A DNA stretch of 64,000 nt from Candidatus Ozemibacter sibiricus (GTDB taxonomy: Bacteria; Muiribacteriota; Ozemobacteria; Ozemobacterales; Ozemobacteraceae), in contig QOQW01000018.1 of assembly GCA_003327425.1 (NCBI GenBank), forward strand, positions 62,001-126,000, written 5' to 3'. A program made the translations under genes and the position numbers. The number at the start of each line of letters is the position of its first letter. Position 1 is the first letter of the stretch. Below, piece by piece: positions 57,074 to 64,000 of the stretch. The notes beneath the pieces are model-generated. The model had not been told where the DNA came from, did not search any database, and saw nothing but the letters and a program-made list of their open reading frames with translations.

Positions 57074-58225
57074 ATGCGAAGGTTCTATCGGCTGACGGCG
57101 GCGTTTGGTTTAGCCCTCTGCCTGGGCTGGCCAGCCGCGGCTCCGGCCGCTTCCCCGGTTCCCTCTTCGCCGCAATCCGCGGCCTCGATGCTGACTGCCG
57201 CGACCGCCCCTGCCCCATTGCCACCGGCCGTCGGTCCGGCGGGGGCCCCGGCGCCTGAGACCGGCAGGGCCGCGGGGCCAGCGGTCGGCCGGCCGAGCCA
57301 GATTTCCCGCCTGCAGTTGCTGGAGGAAGTCAGCCGCGCCTGGGGGGGCCGCCCCTGGACCGAGGCCGAAGCCCTGCAGAGCGGGTTGCTCGAGCCCTAT
57401 GCCGACGGGAAGATCCATCTCGACTGGCCGTTGTCGCGCGGGGTCGCCGCCCGGGTGCTGGCCCGGGTGGTGCGGCGGCTCGATCCTGCGGCCGGGTTCC
57501 CCAAGGCGTTCAGCGACGTGACGGCGAGTTCGCCCGTCGGGGCGGCCCTGGGTATCGTCGGGCAGGCCTTCCGGCCGGTGGTGGGCGAGCGGTTCGCGGC
57601 CGACCAGATCTTCTCGCCCGACGATCTGCAGTTCGCCATGGCCACGCTGGGGCGCCTGATCCCGGCGTCGCTGACCTTGCCGCTGGTGCCCGGCCCCGCT
57701 TCCGAAGACCAATCCCTCGATGGTCTACAGGTCGGGCGTCGGATCGATCTGGGCTTTTCCGAAGGGCCGCGAGGCGAGAGCTCCTCGTCGATCGGGCTGG
57801 CGCTGGCTTCCGATGTCCAGCGCCTGAGCCGCCTGGCGCCGCTGGTGCCCGCCGACCAGCTGGCGCCGCAGACCCAGTTCGATCTCGAGGCAGCCGCCGA
57901 CGGATTGGCGGAAATGGAGCGCGCTCTCGACTCGTTCGAAGTGACCATCTACGATGTGACCCTGGCTGACCCGAAGGATCGCGGGCTCGAGGCCGAGATT
58001 CGCGAGTTCCTCGGCCAGATGAAGGAAACCCTCGACCACAGCCGGGAAAAGCTTCGCCTGTCGCGGCGGCAGCTCCAGGCCGCCCTGCTTGTCGATCCGC
58101 AGAGCATGGAACGGTGCGCCGAACTGCGCTCTCGTCTCGAGATGGCGCTCTTTCGGCTCGAGAGCCTGGCCGAACGGGTCGACAAGCGTCTGCAAGCCAT
58201 TTCCCCCCAGGGAGCTGCCGAATGA
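57074..58225 (+). CDS. secreted SLH-like and coiled-coil protein
   Basis: 383 residues from ATG 57074 (ATG 57035 adds 13 residues and would overlap the divergent start). A signal peptide (FYRLTAAFGLALCLGWPAAAPA) is followed by an Ala/Pro linker, an SLH-like region (RLQLLEEVSRAWGGRPWTEAEALQSGLLEPY ... FPKAFSDVTASSP) and a C-terminal helical region (about 270-380) with coiled-coil character. SLH motifs usually tether proteins to the cell wall or outer membrane-peptidoglycan layer. The stop overlaps the next gene by four bases (ATGA). Neither start has a strong ribosome site. Confidence 0.75.
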   Translation: MRRFYRLTAAFGLALCLGWPAAAPAASPVPSSPQSAASMLTAATAPAPLPPAVGPAGAPAPETGRAAGPAVGRPSQISRLQLLEEVSRAWGGRPWTEAEALQSGLLEPYADGKIHLDWPLSRGVAARVLARVVRRLDPAAGFPKAFSDVTASSPVGAALGIVGQAFRPVVGERFAADQIFSPDDLQFAMATLGRLIPASLTLPLVPGPASEDQSLDGLQVGRRIDLGFSEGPRGESSSSIGLALASDVQRLSRLAPLVPADQLAPQTQFDLEAAADGLAEMERALDSFEVTIYDVTLADPKDRGLEAEIREFLGQMKETLDHSREKLRLSRRQLQAALLVDPQSMERCAELRSRLEMALFRLESLAERVDKRLQAISPQGAAE

Positions 58226-59118
58226 ACCGTGGCTGTCGCCCTCAGGTCTTGTCTGCCTGGCATGGTCTGACCTGGCTTGCTCGCCCCGATCGTCCGGCTC
58301 CCGCGCGGCCACCCCTCTGGGAACAAGGCGATCCCGAAGGATCAAGAACCTTGGGGTGGGGCAAGGGTCGATTCGCTTCCGATCTTCGCCGGCGGGCGGG
58401 GCGGGTCCTGTTGGCGGTTCTGCTGCTGCTGGCCAGTCGGGCCCTGGAACGACCGGCGATCGCCGAAAGTCGCAATCCCCTGGCGTCGTATTTTTCCCGC
58501 CTGCTCGACGAAAGTCGGGCCGAAACCGCCATCGGACTGCTGCTGCTGAGCGATTTCCTGAAAGAGACCGATGGCGCTTCCCGGACCGTGCAGGTGCCCG
58601 ATCTCGACGCCCTGGTCGAACGGCTGGCCGCACGGACTTCCCGGCCGACGCTGCCGTACCGGGTGGTGGTCATCGACAGCGCCGTGCCTGGCGAGATTGC
58701 GTTCCCCGGAGGGCCGATCATCCTGACGTCGGGGTTGCTGGCTCTGGCGGCCACCCCGGAAGAACGGGCCTTCCTTGTGGCGCGCAACCTCGTCCACGTC
58801 GCCTTGCGGCATCCGATGGCCGCCATCAAGAAAGAAGGCTTGTATGCGCCGATCTTGAAGAATCTCAAGCTGTCCGAGGAGCGTCGGGACCGCGAGGCGG
58901 TTCGCCATGTGCTGCGCGGCTTCATCAAGGCCGCCACCGGCATGGACCAGAAGAAAGCCGACCGCGAAGCCCTGGCCTTGTTCGACCAGCCCGAGGCGGG
59001 ACGACAAGCGGGCCTGTCATTGTTGCGGAAACTCGAGAAGGAGTTGTGGCCGATCGCTCCCTGGGAATGGTTCGACCTGCCCGGGCGCATCCAGAGCCTG
59101 GAGTCGCTGGCTCCGTGA
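58222..59118 (+). CDS. M48-like protein with lost zinc-binding motif (pseudopeptidase)
   Basis: 298 residues. A cationic N-terminus, one hydrophobic helix (about 60-75) and an M48-like domain: YRVVVIDSAVPGEIAFPGGPIILTSGLLALAATPEERAFLVARNLVHVALRHP. In active relatives this place reads AHELAHVALRHP; here His becomes Arg and Glu becomes Asn, so the first zinc ligand and the catalytic acid are gone, while the second His is kept. The protein is coupled by ATGA to the SLH-like gene and lies near a HEAT-repeat gene. It may act as a scaffold or inhibitor, as other pseudoproteases do. Confidence 0.8.
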   Translation: MNRGCRPQVLSAWHGLTWLARPDRPAPARPPLWEQGDPEGSRTLGWGKGRFASDLRRRAGRVLLAVLLLLASRALERPAIAESRNPLASYFSRLLDESRAETAIGLLLLSDFLKETDGASRTVQVPDLDALVERLAARTSRPTLPYRVVVIDSAVPGEIAFPGGPIILTSGLLALAATPEERAFLVARNLVHVALRHPMAAIKKEGLYAPILKNLKLSEERRDREAVRHVLRGFIKAATGMDQKKADREALALFDQPEAGRQAGLSLLRKLEKELWPIAPWEWFDLPGRIQSLESLAP

Positions 59119-59162
59119 CCGACGATGTGAGTCTGGGGCGAAAGATGGGGAGCGACTGAGGC

Positions 59163-61535
59163 ATGGCGAGCGACGCGTTTCCCCACAACCCCCGGGAGCG
59201 GCTGTACGATCCCGACCCGGCGACCCGCCGCATGGCGGTGGCGGCCATCGCCCGCGAGCCCCTGCCCGAGGATCGCGAGTTCTTCGAAGAAACCCTGTTC
59301 AGCTCCGATACGGCGACCGCCCTGCTGGCCCATCTTGGTCTGCGGGCCCTGGCCCCGCCGCCTGCCTCGCTCGATCAGACCTGGCGCGAGACGTTCGCCG
59401 AATCGGTCGAGCTGCTGGTGCAGCGGGCTTCATCCGGGCCCGTCCAGTTACGGGTGGCGGCGTTGCAGGCCCTGGCCTTCGCTCCCGAAGGACTGACGGT
59501 CGCGCTGGTCGACCGGGTCCTGCAGTCGCTGACCGACGCCGCCACGGTCGAAACCGGCCTGTGGCGGGAAGCGCCCACCCTGCCTTTGGTGCAGGTTCGC
59601 CGCTCGCTCGATCTGCCCGAAGGCTTCGCCTTGCTGCTGTCGGCTCTGCCGCTCGGCAAGGAGCGGATCCAACTATTGCGACGCGAACTGGGCCGGAAGG
59701 AGAGCCATCGGCTGCTGCCCGTGCTGATCGCGTTGCAATTGATGCCGGTTCCCGAACTGACCGACCAAGTCCTGGCCTGCGTGCGGTCGGGCGAGCCCCG
59801 GGTGGCGATCGAGGCGGCCCGCGCCCTGCTGGCTTGCGGTGGCAAGAAGGTCTACCTGATGATCCTGTCGCTGCTGAAGGAGACGGTCGATCCGCGCAAG
59901 AAGGCGGGCCTGCTGCCGCTGGCCGCGCAGACCGGCCGCCGCGAGGTCTGGCAGGTGCTGCTCAGCCACCTGCGGCACTCCTCGCCGATCGTGCGCCGAG
60001 CGGCGGTGGTGGCCGTCGCCTCGTTCCCCGGCCTGGCCACCGACAAGACGGCCGCCCTGGCCCCCCTGCTGAAAGACAAAGAGGCGGGCGTCGCCTGCGA
60101 GGCGGCCCGCTTCCTGTGGCAGCTCGGCTCGATGGAGGCGCTCACCCTCCTCGAAGACCACTTCCGGCGCGGCGACCCGCACCAGCGGGCCGTCGCGGCC
60201 GAGCTGCTGGGCGAGCTGCCGGCCGAGACGGCGGCTCCCATCCTGATCGAAGAGTTCGGGAAGGAGCGCCACGGCGACGTCATCCGCCAGATCATCCTGT
60301 CGTTGCGTCGTCTGCTGCCGCAGCTGGCTCCCAGCTCCGGGTTGTGCGATCGGCTGCTGCCCGTGTTGCGCCGCCTGCTGGGGTCGACCGATCCGTTCAA
60401 CCGCAGCCAGGCGGCGGTCCTGGCGGGCATTCTCGGGGCTCCCGCCGAGGACCTGCTCCTGTCGGCCATCGAGAAGCCCGAGCATCCCCATGTGCTGGCT
60501 TCCCTGCTGGCGGGACTCGGCCGCATCGGGCACGGCCGTCTGCTCGTTCTGGCGCGCTTCCATGACCACCCCGATCCGCGGGTGCGGGCCAACCTGATGA
60601 CCGCTCTGCTGTCGGCGGGGCCGGGCGCCATTCCCTACCTGACGACGGCGTTGAAAGACCCATCGCCGCGGGTCGGCGCGGCCGCCGCCCACAGTCTGTT
60701 CATGCTCGGACAGGTCGAGGTGGTGGCCGTGTTGAACCGTATGCTGCTGGTGCCGTCGCCGGTCTCGGTGCTGGCCGCCTGCCACGCCCTCGGCCGGCTG
60801 CTGCGGGTGCAGGTGGCGACCTTGCCGTCAGACCACCCGCTCGCGCTCACCCTGGGGCGGCGAGCCCGAACGAAGGTCGCCGCCGACCCGGTCGATGGTC
60901 CCGCCTTGCTGCGGGCTCCGGAGCTGCCGCGGGTCTTCGAGGAGCTGGCCTTGGCGCGCGGCGATCGCGAGAAGACGGCCTGGGTGCTCGAGAACCATCT
61001 CAAGGCCAACCCCGCCTCGCCGGCCCTGCGGCGGATGCTGGCTTCGGTCTGGGCCGTGCAGGGCAAGGCCGAGCCGGCGCTCAGCCTGCTCGAAACCTGC
61101 TTGCGCGACCATCCGGGCGTCCTGGCCGATCTGCTCGATGCCTACCGCCTGTCGTTGATGGTGGGCGACCTGCCGCGCGCCGAGGCCTACGGGCAGCGGG
61201 TGCAGGGCATGTACCGTCGCATCCTCGACGCCTGCCTCGATCTATGTCAGAATCTGCGCGGGCGCGGCACCGAAGCGATGCTCGAGCGGCTCCACTCCCT
61301 CAGCTCGCCCAGCATGAACATCTATGCCGCGATGATCCAGTTGAAGGCGCTGCAGGGCGATACCGAGACGGTGCTCGAGCTGCTTACCGAGATCCTGCTC
61401 GCCCGCCCGGCCAACGGGGTGGTGGCCCAGAAACTGGCCAACCTGCTGCCTGAATCCCTGGGGGATCTGCGCCAGGCGCTGTTCACGTATGTTCAATCCT
61501 TGCCGGTCGCTCCCGCCTCCGCGGGAGATGCCTGA
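59163..61535 (+). CDS. HEAT-repeat protein with C-terminal TPR-like region
   Basis: 790 residues without a signal peptide. Residues about 10-560 are HEAT-type helical pairs (PDPATRRMAVAAIAREPL, VRRAAVVAVASFPGLATDK, HPDPRVRANLMTALLSAGPGAIPYL, DPSPRVGAAAAHSLFMLGQ), followed by TPR-like pairs (about 590-780; VWAVQGKAEPALSLLETCLRDHPGVLADLLDAYRLSLMVGDLPRAEAY). HEAT solenoids bind proteins. It starts 44 bases after the M48-like gene on the same strand. GGGAG lies 11 bases before the ATG. Confidence 0.88.
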   Translation: MASDAFPHNPRERLYDPDPATRRMAVAAIAREPLPEDREFFEETLFSSDTATALLAHLGLRALAPPPASLDQTWRETFAESVELLVQRASSGPVQLRVAALQALAFAPEGLTVALVDRVLQSLTDAATVETGLWREAPTLPLVQVRRSLDLPEGFALLLSALPLGKERIQLLRRELGRKESHRLLPVLIALQLMPVPELTDQVLACVRSGEPRVAIEAARALLACGGKKVYLMILSLLKETVDPRKKAGLLPLAAQTGRREVWQVLLSHLRHSSPIVRRAAVVAVASFPGLATDKTAALAPLLKDKEAGVACEAARFLWQLGSMEALTLLEDHFRRGDPHQRAVAAELLGELPAETAAPILIEEFGKERHGDVIRQIILSLRRLLPQLAPSSGLCDRLLPVLRRLLGSTDPFNRSQAAVLAGILGAPAEDLLLSAIEKPEHPHVLASLLAGLGRIGHGRLLVLARFHDHPDPRVRANLMTALLSAGPGAIPYLTTALKDPSPRVGAAAAHSLFMLGQVEVVAVLNRMLLVPSPVSVLAACHALGRLLRVQVATLPSDHPLALTLGRRARTKVAADPVDGPALLRAPELPRVFEELALARGDREKTAWVLENHLKANPASPALRRMLASVWAVQGKAEPALSLLETCLRDHPGVLADLLDAYRLSLMVGDLPRAEAYGQRVQGMYRRILDACLDLCQNLRGRGTEAMLERLHSLSSPSMNIYAAMIQLKALQGDTETVLELLTEILLARPANGVVAQKLANLLPESLGDLRQALFTYVQSLPVAPASAGDA

Positions 61536-61638
61536 TCGCTAGGTAGCCTGGGACTTCTCTGGCGTCGAACGGCGGGCCGCCTTCCGAGGTTCCTTGTCGG
61601 CCGCAGGATCAGGCTGGAAGGGGCGACGACGCTGGGGG

Positions 61639-62673
61639 TCAGGGTTGTTCGGGCTTTTTCTCGACCTTGGGGGCTGCCAGATAGGGAGCGGGTTCCTCCG
61701 CGAGGTGGGGAGGGCGTTGGGCGATGTCTCTCACTTCCTCCAGAGATAGCCCGGTGATTCGGGCCACTTCTTCGGGGGAATCGCCCCGCTGCAAAAGCAG
61801 CCGGGCGATCTCACGGGTTTTCGCCAGGCCGATGGCCAACCCCTCGGCCCGTCCCTCGGCCCGTCCTACCGCTAGCCCTTCGGTTCGCCCTTCCGCAAAT
61901 CCCTGGGCCTTCCATTCCTTGACCCATTCTTTGACGGTCTCTTCGAGCATAGGGGGTACCTCCTGCAATTCCTGGAATTCGGGAAAGTGATGACCCGGCA
62001 CCTTGCCGGGGAGAAGCACCCGACCGATCCAGATGGTGAAGGAGCGGCGCAAGCCGGTTTGTTCCGGTTCGTGCCACCAGGCGATCAGGTGCTCGAGCGT
62101 TTCTTTGATTTGTTGGGGAGTCTGGCAGCGTTCGAGAGCGAACAGGCTGGCGACCAGGTTGCGGGCGGCCAGCGACTCGGGTGGAAAGGCTCCTTCTTCG
62201 ATCAATAGATAGCGGAGCCGGGGAAGATACTCGCGCAATCGGCCCGGCCCTGGGACAATCAATTCGCCGATGTCGGTCGGGGCGGTCCACCGGGGACGTC
62301 CGTTGTAGAGAACGATGGGGAGGACAGGAGGGAACAACCCGCCCGGGGCGACCTCCCCGGCGCGGGCCAGATCTTGGTAGAGCAGGCCGAGGTAGGTCAT
62401 GATGCGGATGGCCATCAGGCGATCCACTTCCGACTGGAACTCGATCAGCAGATAGACATACAGCCACTGGTCCCGGAGTCGGACCCGCCAGATGACGTCG
62501 TCATGCCGTTCGCGCAGGTCATCGGTCACATAGGAGGCGTTGCGCCTCTCGAGGGTCGAAAAATCGACCATCTCCACCCAGTCTTCATGGACGAACCCGC
62601 GCAAGAGTTCTTCGATCATCTTGGCGTGGGAGAACAGCAGCTTGTAGCCATGATCATGCTCATGCGTGGCCAT
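61639..62673 (-). CDS. Rpn/YhgA-family PD-(D/E)XK nuclease
   Basis: 344 residues. The N-terminal about 250 residues match the Rpn (recombination-promoting nuclease, formerly putative transposase YhgA-like) family: HDHGYKLLFSHAKMIEELLRGF, then DDVIWRVRLRDQWLYVYLLIEFQSEVDRLMAIRIMTYLGLLY with the core Asp and the E-x-Q motif, and PVLPIVLYNGRPRWTAP. The C-terminal 90 residues hold a repeat of EGRTEGLAVGRAEG type and a final helix-turn-helix-like stretch (DSPEEVARITGLSLEEVRDI) that often varies in the family. GC content is like the neighbours. It may work in recombination or defence; no inverted repeats mark it as a transposon. Confidence 0.92.
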   Translation of the reverse strand: MATHEHDHGYKLLFSHAKMIEELLRGFVHEDWVEMVDFSTLERRNASYVTDDLRERHDDVIWRVRLRDQWLYVYLLIEFQSEVDRLMAIRIMTYLGLLYQDLARAGEVAPGGLFPPVLPIVLYNGRPRWTAPTDIGELIVPGPGRLREYLPRLRYLLIEEGAFPPESLAARNLVASLFALERCQTPQQIKETLEHLIAWWHEPEQTGLRRSFTIWIGRVLLPGKVPGHHFPEFQELQEVPPMLEETVKEWVKEWKAQGFAEGRTEGLAVGRAEGRAEGLAIGLAKTREIARLLLQRGDSPEEVARITGLSLEEVRDIAQRPPHLAEEPAPYLAAPKVEKKPEQP

Positions 62674-62836
62674 GCTTTAAGAATACCATGCCCCCATGCG
62701 TATTCGGGTGCCTGGAGAGAACGTTCGGCAGCCAAGATCGACCGCCTCCGGGCCGGTTGCTCAGGCAAGCAGGTGTCGTTCGAGGGGAAGGAGGAAAGCC
62801 CCTTGGTGGATCTGATAGCGAACCACCGAACCACAT

Positions 62837-62863
62837 AAAAAGGGCGACGGTGGTCCGTCGCCC
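62837..62863 (-). terminator. rho-independent terminator of the Gln/Gly/Tyr-rich secreted protein gene
   Basis: A perfect 9-bp stem (GGGCGACGG 62842-62850 pairs with CCGTCGCCC 62855-62863) with a four-base loop; on the minus strand it is followed by TTTTTA. It lies 40 bases after the stop of the gene at 62903-63727. Confidence 0.92.
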
Positions 62864-62902
62864 TGGGTGAACCGGAGAGGATCCGGTTGCTGCTGTTCGG
62901 GA

Positions 62903-63727
62903 TCAGTACCCGTCGGAGACGGGGGTGAGGGTGCTGGGAATGCCCTGGCTGGGGGGATTGATGTTCTGGCCCTGGCCCCAGCCATTGATGGTGATGACGG
63001 GGGTCGAGGGGTAGACGGTGACGATCGTGACGCCGGTGGTCCCGGTGGTGGTGATCGACGTTCCGGAGGGCTGGGCATACTGGATCTGGGTGCCGCCCTG
63101 GCTGGCGATGATCGAGCGCATCATGGCGCTGAGCTGGGCGATCATCATCCGGACGTTCCGCTCGTCGTTCATGACGAGGTGGAACTTGATCTTGCTGAGA
63201 CGCTGGTCGATCTCGGCCAGCAGCGGCATGTAGGCGGGGTGCATGACCGTCCGCGACAGGGCCGATTTGGCGTTGTTGAGGTAGCCGATCGACATCAGGT
63301 TATTCAAATAATGGGGATTGGAGCGCAGCGACATCTGGCACATCTCGAGATCGCTCAGCACCAGATTCAGCATCATGACCAAGGCCTGGAAGTCGGCATA
63401 CGAGGGCTGGCCTGACCCATACTGGCCGCTGGAGCCACCATACCCGCCGTAGCTGCCCTGGCCGGTCTGCCCGGCATAGCCGCCCTGCCCCTGCTGACCA
63501 GGGTAGCCTTGGGTGTACCCGCCCGACTGCTGCGTGGGGCCGCTTTCCACCGGCTTGCCGAGGAACTGCCCCTGGCCTGCGCTGCCGCTCTGCCCATAAG
63601 ACCCGCTCTGATCGATGGGGGCGGGTTCCATCGGGGGTTGCTCGGGGACTTCATAGCCGCCGGCAAAAACCGGAGTGGCCAACAGACAGATCAGACAACC
63701 GATGATCAGCTTCCGGGCGGTGGTCAT
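62903..63727 (-). CDS. secreted protein with Gln/Gly/Tyr/Ser-rich low-complexity region
   Basis: 274 residues. A signal peptide (MTTARKLIIGCLICLLATPVFAGG) is followed by about 100 residues of GYxGQxGQG-type sequence, a helical region (about 120-215; YADFQALVMMLNLVLSDLEMCQMSLRSNPHY...) and a Thr/Ser/Val-rich C-terminus. ATG 63727 is chosen for GAGGAG upstream; an ATG at 63751 adds eight residues. The low-complexity part resembles FUS-like or spider-silk-like sequences that can self-associate. A clear terminator follows. Function unknown; a surface or matrix protein is possible. Confidence 0.78.
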   Translation of the reverse strand: MTTARKLIIGCLICLLATPVFAGGYEVPEQPPMEPAPIDQSGSYGQSGSAGQGQFLGKPVESGPTQQSGGYTQGYPGQQGQGGYAGQTGQGSYGGYGGSSGQYGSGQPSYADFQALVMMLNLVLSDLEMCQMSLRSNPHYLNNLMSIGYLNNAKSALSRTVMHPAYMPLLAEIDQRLSKIKFHLVMNDERNVRMMIAQLSAMMRSIIASQGGTQIQYAQPSGTSITTTGTTGVTIVTVYPSTPVITINGWGQGQNINPPSQGIPSTLTPVSDGY

Positions 63728-63899
63728 GCGTGCGCTCCTCGTATGTGGCATTCCTTGTGGATGACCACGGAAGCAATTGTCGTGCCAGAAAATGTTCGCC
63801 AGGAGCCGGAATTGGCCCTTGGTCGAGCGAACATTGCTGGAAAACGGGCGCCCGCGCCGCCGGGAATCCGGCAGCCAGGCACCCCGCGCGGGGTACCCC

Positions 63900-64000
63900 T
63901 CAGTTGCGCATGCTGTGAATGGGCGCAGGGATGCGCCCGCCCCGGCGCACGAAGCGGCTTGGCGAGAACTTCGAGACGTCCATGATCGGGCCCTTGCCGA
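63900..64000 (-). CDS. 3' end of a gene resembling the PFL/DUF711 (UPF0210) family, partial
   Basis: The last 33 codons are inside the window: [16 protein letters not shown], then [16 protein letters not shown] and a TGA at 63902-63900. RGGRIPAPI and the final N match the C-terminus I remember for UPF0210/DUF711 proteins. The rest lies beyond the window edge, so the family call is tentative. Confidence 0.55.
   Translation of the reverse strand, partial: GKGPIMDVSKFSPSRFVRRGGRIPAPIHSMRN

Noticed and set aside
61639-62673. Nuclease gene as an insertion sequence
   Set aside because: No terminal inverted repeats or target duplications were seen; the Rpn family is not a classic transposase.

Overview
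The window is GC-rich, gene-dense bacterial chromosome: about 48 protein genes and two tRNA genes, with no rRNA, CRISPR array, insertion sequence or clear prophage. Promoter-like sites resembling TTGACA-17-TAAGAT precede several units. Prepilin-type proteins, SPOR and Bat/MoxR-type proteins, many signal peptides and several ATGA-coupled genes point to a diderm bacterium. Two multidomain SpoIIE phosphatases, hybrid histidine kinases of the AHDFNN type, ThyX in place of ThyA, and a MoxR/VWA/DUF4159/coiled-coil operon suggest a deep, mostly uncultured lineage. Candidatus Riflebacteria (Ozemobacter-like) is my best guess, with planctomycete-related groups as the alternative. This is inference, since the window holds no marker that settles it.

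Layout. 0.2-8 kb: an alpha/beta hydrolase, three prepilin-type proteins (one with a very long Ser/Thr/Gly tail) and a Sel1-repeat protein. 8-14.2 kb (minus): two overlapping membrane SpoIIE/PP2C phosphatases. 14.4-20 kb: an N-terminally truncated hybrid kinase, asnS, a small secreted protein and two paralogous secreted HEMTH zincins. 20-25.9 kb (plus): tRNA-Thr, a sigma-54 activator without a sensor domain, ComFB-like and STAS proteins, rpmE, thyX, a chorismate mutase/prephenate dehydratase-like protein with lost catalytic motifs, and an ankyrin protein. 26-34.7 kb (minus): mgtE, tRNA-Arg, acpS, a sugar ABC importer without its ATPase, a SPOR protein, an AmrS-type radical SAM enzyme and a scramblase-like protein. 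34.8-39.8 kb: an M48 peptidase, a TerB-like protein with a histone H1-like tail, a hybrid kinase with a degenerate ATPase domain and a secreted protein.

40.2-55.1 kb is the main feature: one co-directional, mostly overlapping operon encoding MoxR ATPase, DUF58, BatA-like VWA, a second membrane VWA protein, a DUF4159 protein, a 1280-residue coiled-coil membrane protein, a TPR protein and a secreted protein of the family often mislabelled asparagine synthetase B. It is probably followed by a membrane M48 peptidase. It reads as a MoxR-powered envelope machine: the AAA+ ATPase remodels VWA clients at the inner membrane, while the coiled-coil, TPR and secreted proteins reach into the periplasm. 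A second small operon (57-61.5 kb) has an SLH-like protein, an M48-like protein that has lost its zinc motif, and a HEAT-repeat protein. The window ends with an Rpn/YhgA-type nuclease, a Gln/Gly/Tyr-rich secreted protein with a clear terminator, and the 3' end of a gene resembling DUF711/UPF0210.
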